Shown: in pieces, positions 1 through 10,200 of the stretch
How the letters are laid out: every line of letters starts with the position of its first letter
Position numbering within the stretch: the stretch's first letter is position 1
Source: Amaranthus tricolor
Taxonomy: Eukaryota > Streptophyta > Magnoliopsida > Caryophyllales > Amaranthaceae
Assembly: GCF_026212465.1 (NCBI RefSeq)
Contig: NC_080051.1
Location: 1,761,001 to 1,825,000, forward strand
Direction: 5' to 3'
Length of the DNA stretch: 64,000 nucleotides
Notes under the pieces: generated by a model
Seen by the model: the letters and a program-made list of their open reading frames with translations, nothing else
What the model was told of the DNA's origin: nothing
Databases searched by the model: none
Translations under genes and position numbers: made by a program

Positions 1-26
1 ATGAATAATGAACGATGAAGAATGAA

Positions 27-68
27 CAAGGAACAATGATCAATGAAGAATGAACGATGAAGAATGAA
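27..68 (+). repeat. GGAACAATGATC variant unit
   Basis: An A-like unit with GGAAC replacing GGATC, so only one GATC remains; the minus frame reads SSLIIVP. In most of the array it lies directly next to a B unit on its right and often next to a GGATCAATTCTC unit on its left. This gives a recurring variant order readable as ...RIDP, IIVP, TINP... along the + strand. Confidence 0.9.
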
Positions 69-110
69 CAAGTATTAATGGTCAATGACGAATGAACGAT
101 GAAGAATGAA

Positions 111-152
111 CAAGGATCAATGATCAATGAAGAATGAACGATGAAGAATGAA
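111..152 (+). repeat. Reference A-type unit (42 bp, six heptamers)
   Basis: A clean example of the commonest unit. Heptamers: 111-117 CAAGGAT, 118-124 CAATGAT, 125-131 CAATGAA, 132-138 GAATGAA, 139-145 CGATGAA, 146-152 GAATGAA. It carries two GATC sites, one of them inside a TGATCA palindrome. On the minus strand it encodes CSFFIVHSSLIIDP in the only open frame. A very common subtype has GACG in place of GAAG after CAAT, which is silent in that frame (TCT to TCG, both Ser) and adds a CpG. Confidence 0.95.
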
Positions 153-319
153 CAAGGATCAATGATCAATGAAGAATGAACGACGAAGAATGTCAAGGAT
201 TAATGGTCAATGACGAATGAACGATGAAGAATGAACAAGGATCAATGATCAATGACGAATGAACGATGAAGAATGAACAAGGATCAATGATCAATGACGA
301 ATGAACGATGAAGAATGAA

Positions 320-361
320 CAAGGAGTAATGGTCAATGACGAATGAACGATGAATAATGGA
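320..361 (+). repeat. GGAGTAATGG variant unit
   Basis: A B-like unit with G in place of the first T (GGAGTAATGGTC...GACG), reading SSLTITP on the minus strand. It recurs at intervals across the window. In the 22-64 kb part it often sits two or three units from the 28-bp units, so it behaves as part of a fixed higher-order order of variants rather than as a random mutation. This copy also ends with a GAATAATGGACAAGG variant. Confidence 0.9.
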
Positions 362-822
362 CAAGGATCAATGATCAATGACGAATGAACGATGAAGAAT
401 GAACAAGGATCAATGATCAATGAAGAATGAACGATGAAGAATGAACAAGGATCAATGATCATTGAAGAATGAACGATGAAGAATGAACAAGTATCAATTC
501 TCAATGAATAATGAACGATGAAGAATGAACAAGGAACAATGATCAATGAAGAATGAACAATGAAGAATGAACAAGTATTAATGGTCAATGACGAATGAAC
601 GATGAAGAATGAACAAGGATCAATGATCAATGAAGAATGAACGATGAAGAATGAACAAGGATCAATGATCAATGAAGAATGAACGACGAAGAATGTCAAG
701 GATTAATGGTCAATGACGAATGAACGATGAAGAATGAACAAGGATCAATGATCAATGACGAATGAACGATGAAGAATGAACAAGGATCAATGATCAATGA
801 CGAATGAACGATGAAGAATGAA

Positions 823-864
823 CAAGGATCAATTCTCAATGAAGAATGAACGATGAAGAATGAA
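823..864 (+). repeat. GGATCAATTCTC variant unit
   Basis: Two adjacent changes relative to A (AATGATC to AATTCTC) define this class, read as SSLRIDP on the minus strand. From about 23 kb onward many copies carry a further C to A change (AATTCTAAATG, read SSFRIDP). I did not find that derived form left of 23 kb, so it looks like a locally spread mutation. Confidence 0.9.
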
Positions 865-906
865 CAAGGAACAATGATCAATGAAGAATGAACGATGAAG
901 AATGAA

Positions 907-948
907 CAAGGATTAATGGTCAATGACGAATGAACGATGAAGAATGAA
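907..948 (+). repeat. Reference B-type unit (GGATTAATGGTC...GACG)
   Basis: The second major class, interspersed with A units throughout. It differs from A at three linked positions: C to T in GGAT(C/T)AAT, A to G in AATG(A/G)TC, and A to C in GA(A/C)G. Both GATC sites are lost and a GTCAATGAC near-palindrome is gained. In the minus frame the second half reads SSLTINP instead of SSLIIDP. Confidence 0.95.
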
Positions 949-1410
949 CAAGGATCAATGATCAATGAAGAATGAACGATGAAGAATGAACAAGGATCAA
1001 TGATCAATGAAGAATGAACGACGAAGAATGAACAAGGATTAATGGTCAATGACGAATGAACGATGAAGAATGAACAAGGATCAATGATCAATGACGAATG
1101 AACGATGAAGAATGAACAAGGATCAATGATCAATGAAGAATGAACGATGAAGAATGAACAAGGAGTAATGGTCAATGATGAATGAACGATGAAGAATGAA
1201 CAAGGATCAATGATCAATGACGAATGAACGATGAAGAATGAACAAGGATCAATGATCAATGAAGAATGAACGATGAAGAATGAACAAGGATCAATGATCA
1301 ATGAAGAATGAACGATGAAGAATGAACAAGGAACAATGATCAATGAAGAATGAACGATGAAGAATGAACAAGGATTAATGGTCAATGACGAATGAACGAT
1401 GAAGAATGAA

Positions 1411-1452
1411 CAAGGATCAATGCTCAATGAAGAATGAACGATGAAGAATGAA
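1411..1452 (+). repeat. GGATCAATGCTC variant unit (left zone only)
   Basis: A to C change in AATGATC giving AATGCTC; the minus frame reads SSLSIDP. Many copies occur between about 1.4 and 20.7 kb, and I found none after that. It is therefore a useful marker of the left homogenisation domain. Confidence 0.85.
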
Positions 1453-1578
1453 CAAGGATCAATGATCAATGAAGAATGAACGATGAAGAATGAACAAGGA
1501 GTAATGGTCAATGATGAATGAACGATGAAGAATGAACAAGGATCAATGATCAATGACGAATGAACGATGAAGAATGAA

Positions 1579-1606
1579 CAAGGATCAATGATCAATGAAG
1601 AATGAA
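1579..1606 (+). repeat. 28-bp unit (heptamers H5-H6 missing)
   Basis: The first clear 28-bp unit: CAAGGAT, CAATGAT, CAATGAA, GAATGAA and then directly the next unit. Two heptamers (14 bp) are missing, consistent with deletion between the identical H4 and H6 GAATGAA copies. Because 14 is not divisible by three, the open minus frame is interrupted here. Similar units cluster near 1.7-1.8, 3.3-3.6, 9.6-9.9, 11.3, 15.3-15.5, 17.0, 17.95 and 18.9-19.1 kb, and recur every few hundred bases beyond about 21 kb. Confidence 0.92.
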
Positions 1607-4600
1607 CAACGATCAATGATCAAAGAAGAATGAACGATGAAGAATGAACAAGGATCAATGATCAATGAAGAATGAACGATGAAGAATGAACAAGGAGTAA
1701 TGGTCAATGACGAATGAACGATGAAGAATGAACAAGGATCTATGATCAATGACGAATGAACAAGGATTAATGGTCAAAGAAGGATGAACGATGAAGAATG
1801 AACAAGGATCAATGATCAATGAAGAATGAACAAGGATTAATGGTCAATGACGAATGAACGATGAAGAATGAACAAGGATCAATGATCAATGAAGAATGAA
1901 CGATGAAGAATGAACAAGGATTAATGGTCAATGACAAATGAACGATGAAGAATGAACAAGGATCAATGATCAAAGAAGAATGAACGATGAAGAATGAACA
2001 AGGATCAATGATCAATGAAGAATGAACGATGAAGAATGAACAAGGATCAATGATCAATGAAGAATGAACGATGAAGAATGAACAAGGATCAATGATCAAT
2101 GAAGAATGAACGATGAAGAATGAACAAGGATCAATTCTCAATGAAGAATGAACGATGAAGAATGAACAAGGAACAATGATCAATGAAGAATGAACGATGA
2201 AGAATGAACAAGGATTAATGGTCAATGACGAATGAACGATGAAGAATGAACAAGGATCAATGATCAATGACGAATGAACGATGAAGAATGAACAAGGATC
2301 AATGATCAATGAAGAATGAACGATGAAGAATGAATAAGGAGTAATGGTCAATGACGAATGAACGATGAAGAATGAACAAGGATCAATGATCAATGACGAA
2401 TGAACGATGAAGAATGAACAAGGATCAATGATCAATGAAGAATGAACGATGAAGAATGAACAAGGATCAATTCTCAATGAAGAATGAACGATGAAGAATG
2501 AACAAGGAACAATGATCAATGAAGAATGAACGATGAAGAATGAACAAGGATTAATGGTCAGTGACGAATGAACGATGAAGAATGAACAAGGATCAATGAT
2601 CAATGACGAATGAACGATGAAGAATGAACAAGGATCAATGATCAATGAAGAATGAACGATGAAGAATGAACAAGGAGTAATGGTCAATGACGAATGAACG
2701 ATGAAGAATGAACAAGGATCAATGATCAATGACAAATGAACGATGAAGAATGAACAAGGATCAATGATCAATGAAGAATGAACGATGAAGAATGAACAAG
2801 GATCAATGATCAATGAAGAATGAACGATGAAGAATGAACAAGGATTAATGGTCAATGACAAATGAACGATGAAGAATGAACAAGGATCAATGATCAAAGT
2901 AGAATGAACGATGAAGAATGAACAAGGATCAATGATCAATGAAGAATGAACGATGAAGAATGAACAAGGATCAATGATCAATGAAGAATGAACGATGAAG
3001 AATGAATAAGGAACAATGATCAATGAAGAATGATCGATGAAGAATGAACAAGGATTAATGGTCAATGACGAATGAACGATGAAGAATGAACAAGGATCAA
3101 TTCTCAATGAAGAATGAACGATGATGAATAAACAAGGATCAATGACCAATGAAGAATGAACGATGAAGAATGAACAAGGATTAATGGTCAATGACGAATG
3201 AACGATGAAGAATGAACAAGGATCAATGATCAAAGACGAATGAACGATGAAGAATGAACAAGGATCAATGATCAATGACGAATGAACGATGAAGAATGAA
3301 CAAGGATCAATGATCAATGAAGAATGAACAAGGATCAATGATCAAAGAAGAATGAACGATGAAGAATGAACAAGGATCAATGATCAATGAAGAATGAACG
3401 ATGAAGAATGAACAAGGAGTAATGGTCAATGACGAATGAACGATGAAGAATGAACAAGGATTAATGATCAATGACGAATGAACTAGGATCAATGATCAAT
3501 GAAGAATGAACAAGGATCAATGATCAAAGAAGGATGAACGATGAAGAATGAACAAGGATCAATGATCAATGAAGAATGAACAAGGATTAATGGTCAATGA
3601 CGAATGAACGATGAAGAATGAACAAGGATCAATGATCAATGAAGAATGAACGATGAAGAATGAACAAGGATTAATGGTCAATGACAAATGAACGATGAAG
3701 AATGAACAAGGATCAATGATCAAAGAAGAATGAACGATGAAGAATGAACAAGGATCAATGATCAATGAAGAATGAACGATGAAGAATGAACAAGGATCAA
3801 TGATCATTGAAGAATGAACGATGAAGAATGAACAAGTATCAATTCTCAATGAATAATGAACGATGAAGAATGAACAAGGAACAATGATCAATGAAGAATG
3901 AACGATGAAGAATGAACAAGTATTAATGGTCAATGACGAATGAACGATGAAGAATGAACAAGGATCAATGATCAATGAAGAATGAACGATGAAGAATGAA
4001 CAACGATCAATGATCAATGAAGAATGAACGACGAAGAATGAACAAGGATTAATGGTCAATGACGAATGAACGATGAAGAATGAACAAGGATCAATGATCA
4101 ATGACGAATGAACGATGAAGAATGAACAAGGATCAATGATCAATGACGAATGAACGATGAAGAATGAACAAGGATCAATTCTCAATGAAGAATGAACGAT
4201 GAAGAATGAACAAGGAACAATGATCAATGAAGAATGAACGATGAAGAATGAACAAGGATTAATGGTCAATGACGAATGAACGATGAAGAATGAACAAGGA
4301 TCAATGATCAATGAAGAATGAACGATGAAGAATGAACAAGGATCAATGATCAATGAAGAATGAACGACGAAGAATGAACAAGGATTAATGGTCAATGACG
4401 AATGAACGATGAAGAATGAACAAGGATCAATGATCAATGACGAATGAACGATGAAGAATGAACAAGGATCAATGATCAATGAAGAATGAACGATGAAGAA
4501 TGAACAAGGAGTAATGGTCAATGATGAATGAACGATGAAGAATGAACAAGGATCAATGATCAATGACGAATGAACGATGAAGAATGAACAAGGATCAATG

Positions 4601-4704
4601 ATCAATGAAGAATGAACGATGAAGAATGAACAAGGATCAATGATCAATGAAGAATGAACGATGAAGAATGAACAAGGAACAATGATCAATGAAGAATGAA
4701 CGAT

Positions 4705-7288
4705 GAAGAATGAACAAGGATTAATGGTCAATGACGAATGAACGATGAAGAATGAACAAGGATCAATGCTCAATGAAGAATGAACGATGAAGAATGAACA
4801 AGGATCAATGATCAATGAAGAATGAACGATGAAGAATGAACAAGGAGTAATGGTCAATGATGAATGAACGATGAAGAATGAAAAAGGATCAATGATCAAT
4901 GACGAATGAACGATGAAGAATGAACAAGGATCAATGATCAATGAAGAATGAACGATGAAGAATGAACAAGGATCAATGATCAATGAAGAATGAACGATGA
5001 AGAATGAACAAGGAACAATGATCAATGAACAATGAACGATGAAAAATGAACAAGGATTAATGGTCAATGACAAATGAACGATGAAGAATGAACAAGGATC
5101 AATGATCAAAGAAGAATGAACGATGAAGAATGAACAAGGATCAATGATCAATGAAGAATGAACGATGAAGAATGAACAAGGATCAATGATCAATGAAGAA
5201 TGAACGATGAAGAATGAACAAGGATCAATGATCAATGAAGAATGAACGATGAAGAATGAACAAGGATCAATTCTCAATGAAGAATGAACGATGAAGAATG
5301 AACAAGGATTAATGGTCAATGACGAATGAACGATGAAGAATGAACAAGGATCAATGATCAATGAAGAATGAACGATGAAGAATGAACAAGGATCAATGAT
5401 CATTGAAGAATGAACGATGAAGAATGAACAAGTATCAATTCTCAATGAATAATGAACGATGATGAATGAACAAGGAACAATGATCAATAAAGAATGAACG
5501 ATGAAGAATGAACAAGTATTAATGGTCAATGACGAATGAACGATGAAGAATGAACAAGGATCAATGATCAATGAAGAATGAACGATGAAGAATGAACAAG
5601 GAACAATGATCAATGAAGAATGAACGATGAAGAATGAACAAGGATTAATGGTCAATGACGAATGAACGATGAAGAATGAACAAGGATCAACGCTCAATGA
5701 AGAATGAACGATGAAGAATGAACAAGGATCAATGATCAATGAAGAATGAACGATGAAGAATGAACAAGGATTAATGGTCAATGACGAATGAACGATGAAG
5801 AATGAACAAGGATCAATGATCAATGAAGAATGAACGATGAAGAATGAACAAGGATTAATGGTCAATGACGAATGAACGATGAAGAATGAACAAGGATCAA
5901 TGATAAATGAAGAATGAACGATGAAGAATGAACAAGGATCAATGATCAATGAAGAATGAACGACGAAGAATGAACAAGGATTAATGGTCAATGACGAATG
6001 AACGATGAAGAATGAACAAGGATCAATGCTCAATGAAGAATGAACGATGAAGAATGAACAAGGATCAATGATCAATGAAGAATGAACGATGAAGAATGAA
6101 CAAGGAGTAATGGTCAATGATGAATGAACGATGAAGAATGAAAAAGGATCAATGATCAATGACGAATGAACGATGAAGAATGAACAAGGATCAATGATCA
6201 ATGAAGAATGAACGATGAAGAATGAACAAGGATCAATGATCAATGAAGAATGAACGATGAAGAATGAACAAGGAACAATGATCAATGAACAATGAACGAT
6301 GAAAAATGAACAAGGATTAATGGTCAATGACAAATGAACGATGAAGAATGAACAAGGATCAATGATCAAAGAAGAATGAACGATGAAGAATGAACAAGGA
6401 TCAATGATCAATGAAGAATGAACGATGAAGAATGAACAAGGATCAATGATCAATGAAGAATGAACGATGAAGAATGAACAAGGATCAATGATCAATGAAG
6501 AATGAACGATGAAGAATGAACAAGGATCAATTCTCAATGAAGAATGAACGATGAAGAATGAACAAGGATTAATGGTCAATGACGAATGAACGATGAAGAA
6601 TGAACAAGGATCAATGATCAATGAAGAATGAACGATGAAGAATGAACAAGGATCAATGATCATTGAAGAATGAACGATGAAGAATGAACAAGTATCAATT
6701 CTCAATGAATAATGAACGATGAAGAATGAACAAGGAACAATGATCAATAAAGAATGAACGATGAAGAATGAACAAGTATTAATGGTCAATGACGAATGAA
6801 CGATGAAGAATGAACAAGGATCAATGATCAATGAAGAATGAACGATGAAGAATGAACAAGGAACAATGATCAATGAAGAATGAACGATGAAGAATGAACA
6901 AGGATTAATGGTCAATGACGAATGAACGATGAAGAATGAACAAGGATCAACGCTCAATGAAGAATGAACGATGAAGAATGAACAAGGATCAATGATCAAT
7001 GAAGAATGAACGATGAAGAATGAACAAGGATTAATGGTCAATGACGAATGAACGATGAAGAATGAACAAGGATCAATGATCAATGAAGAATGAACGATGA
7101 AGAATGAACAAGGATTAATGGTCAATGACGAATGAACGATGAAGAATGAACAAGGATCAATGATAAATGAAGAATGAACGATGAAGAATGAACAAGGATC
7201 AATGATCAATGAAGAATGAACGACGAAGAATGAACAAGGATTAATGGTCAATGACGAATGAACGATGAAGAATGAACAAGGATCAATG
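4705..7288 (+). repeat. 1,260-bp tandem duplication (30 units)
   Basis: 4,705-6,028 matches 5,965-7,288 at an offset of exactly 1,260 bp. I saw one mismatch (GATGAATG at 5,461 against GAAGAATG at 6,721). Markers such as GATGAAAAATGAAC (5,038/6,298), GATCAACGCTC (5,685/6,945) and GATCATTGAAG (about 5,399/6,659) agree. Near-identity over 1.3 kb implies a recent event. Confidence 0.93.
5891..5932 (+). repeat. GATAAATG variant unit (left zone only)
   Basis: C to A change in GATCAATG giving GATAAATG; the minus frame reads SSFIIDP. It is repeatedly followed one unit later by the CGACGAAG variant (minus FVVHSS) and then a B unit, as a linked trio. Copies occur from about 5.9 to 20.9 kb and are not seen further right. 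Confidence 0.85.
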
Positions 7289-10200
7289 ATCAATGACGAA
7301 TGAACGATGAAGAATGAACAAGGATCAATGATCAATGAAGAATGAACGATGAAGAATGAACAAGGAGTAATGGTCAATGACGAATGAACGATGAAGAATG
7401 AACAAGGATCAATGATCAATGACGAATGAACGATGAAGAATTAACAAGGATCAATGATCAATGAAGAATGAACGATGAAGAATGAACAAGGAGTAATGGT
7501 CAATGATGAATGAACGATGAAGAATGAACAAGGATCAATGATCAATGACGAATAAACGATGAAGAATGAACAAGGATCAATGATCAATGAAGAATGAACG
7601 ATGAAGAATGAACAAGGATCAATGATCAATGAAGAATGAACGATGAAGAATGAATAAGGAACAATGATCAATGAAGAATGAACGATGAAGAATGAACAAG
7701 GATTAATGGTCAATGACGAATGAACGATGAAGAATGAACAAGGATCAATTCTCAATGAAGAATGAACAATGAAGAATGAACAAGGATCAATGATCAATGA
7801 AGAATGAACGATGAAGAATGAACAAGGATTAATGGTCAATGACGAATGAACGATGAAGAATGAACAAGGATCAATGATCAATGAAGAATGAACGATGAAG
7901 AATGAACAAGGATTAATGGTCAATGACGAATGAACGATGAAGAATGAACAAGGATCAATGATAAATGAAGAATGAACGATGAAGAATGAACAAGGATCAA
8001 TGATCAATGAAGAATGAACGACGAAGAATGAACAAGGATTAATGGTCAATGACGAATGAACGATGAAGAATGAAAAAGGATCAATGATCAATGACGAATG
8101 AACGATGAAGAATGAACAAGGATCAATGCTCAATGAAGAATGAACGATGAAGAATGAACAAGGATCAATGATCAATGAAGAATGAACGATGAAGAATGAA
8201 CAAGGATGAATGAACGATGAAGAATGAACAAGGATCAATGATCAATAACGAATGAACGATGAAGAATGAACAAGGATCAATGATCAATGAAGAATGAACG
8301 ATGAAGAATGAACAAGGATCAATGATCAATGAAGAATGAACGATGAAGAATGAACAAGGAACAATGATCAATGAACAATGAACGATGAAAAATGAACAAG
8401 GATTAATGGTCAATGACAAATGAACGATGAAGAATGAACAAGGATCAATGATCAAAGAAGAATGAACGATGAAGAATGAACAAGGATCAATGATCAATGA
8501 AGAATGAACGATGAAGAATGAACAAGGATCAATGATCAATGAAGAATGAACGATGAAGAATGAACAAGGATCAATGATCAATGAAGAATGAACGATGAAG
8601 AATGAACAAGGAGTAATGGTCAATGATGAATGAACGATGAAGAATGAACAAGGATCAATGATCAATGACGAATGAACGATGAAGAATGAACAAGGATCAA
8701 TGATCAATGAAGAATGAACGATGAAGAATGAACAAGGATCAATGATCAATGAAGAATGAACGATGAAGAATGAATAAGGAACAATGATCAATGAAGAATG
8801 AACGATGAAGAATGAACAAGGATTAATGGTCAATGACGAATGAACGATGAAGAATGAACAAGGATCAATGCTCAATGAAGAATGAACGATGAAGAATGAA
8901 CAAGGATCAATGATCAATGAAGAATGAACGATGAAGAATGAACAAGGATTAATGGTCAATGACGAATGAACGATGAAGAATGAACAAGGATCAATGATCA
9001 ATGAAGAATGAACGATGAAGAATGAACAAGGATTAATGGTCAATGACGAATAAACGATGAAGAATGAACAAGGATCAATGATAAATGAAGAATGAACGAT
9101 GAAGAATGAACAAGGATCAATGATCAATGAAGAATGAACGACGAAGAATGAATAAGGATTAATGGTCAATGACGAATGAACGATGAAGAATGAACAAGGA
9201 TCAATGATCAATGACGAATGAACGATGAAGAATGAACAAGGATCAATGATCAATGAAGAATGAACGATGAAGAATGAACAAGGATCAATGATCAATGAAG
9301 AATGAACGATGAAGAATGAACAAGGAACAATGATCAATGAAGAATGAACGATGAAGAATGAACAAGGATTAATGGTCAATGACGAATGAACGATGAAGAA
9401 TGGACAAGGATCAATGCTCAATGAAGAATGAACGATGAAGAATGAACAAGGATTAATGGTCAATGACGAATGAACGATGAAGAATGAACAAGGATCAATG
9501 ATAAATGAAGAATGAACGATGAAGAATGAACAAGGATCAATGATCAATGAAGAATGAACGACGAAGAATGAACAAGGATTAATGGTCAATGACGAATGAA
9601 CGATGAAGAATGAACAAGGATCAATGATCAATGAAGAATGAACAAGGATCAATGATCAATGAAGAATGAACGATGAAGAATGAACAAGGATTAATGGTCA
9701 ATGACGAATGAACGATGAAGAATGAACAAGGATCAATGATCAATGACGAATGAACGATGAAGAATGAACAAGGATCAATGATCAATGAAGAATGAACAAG
9801 GATCAATGATCAATGACGAATGAACGATGATGAATGAACAAGAATCAATGATCAATGAAGAATGAACAAGGATCAATGATCAAAGAAGAATGAACGATGA
9901 AGAATGAACAAGGAACAATGATCAATGACGAATGAACGATGAAGAATGAACAAGGATCAATGATCAATGAAGAATGAACGATGAAGAATGAACAAGGATC
10001 AATTCTCAATGAAGAATGAACGATGAAGAATGAACAAGGAACAATGATCAATGAAGAATGAACGATGAAGAATGAACAAGGATTAATGGTCAATGACGAA
10101 TGAACGATGAAGAATGAACAAGGATCAATGATCAATGAAGAATGAACGATGAAGAATGAACAAGGATCAATGATCAATGAAGAATGAACGACGAAGAATG

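Larger units (their letters stand above)
1..828 (+). repeat. 503-bp tandem duplication
   Basis: Positions 1-325 match 504-828 at an offset of 503 bp (12 units minus 1 bp) with about one visible mismatch. Both copies share rare markers: GAATAATG, CAAGTATTAATGG, CGACGAAG and the 1-bp deletion GAATGTCAAGG (near 191 and 694). The left copy is cut by the window edge. The marker set AAGTATCAATTCTCAATGAA also recurs near 491, 3,836, 5,432, 6,692 and 12,683, so this segment has been copied several times. Confidence 0.85.

Noticed and set aside
111..152. GATCAATGATC as a functional hairpin
   Set aside because: The possible stem is only 4 bp with a 3-base loop, too weak to call a structure.
907..948. 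Regulatory motifs such as the W-box core TTGACC (minus strand of B units) or purine-rich splicing enhancers
   Set aside because: They occur because the unit contains them by chance and are multiplied by repetition. No promoter or gene lies nearby to regulate.
3559..7419. A real 1,286-residue repetitive protein (and about 80 shorter minus-strand open frames)
   Set aside because: All have the same 14-residue repeat and start at TTG in ordinary units. There is no ATG, signal peptide or unique domain, and they are closed by 28-bp units or 1-bp deletions at irregular places. The open frame follows from the 42-bp period and a stop-free frame.
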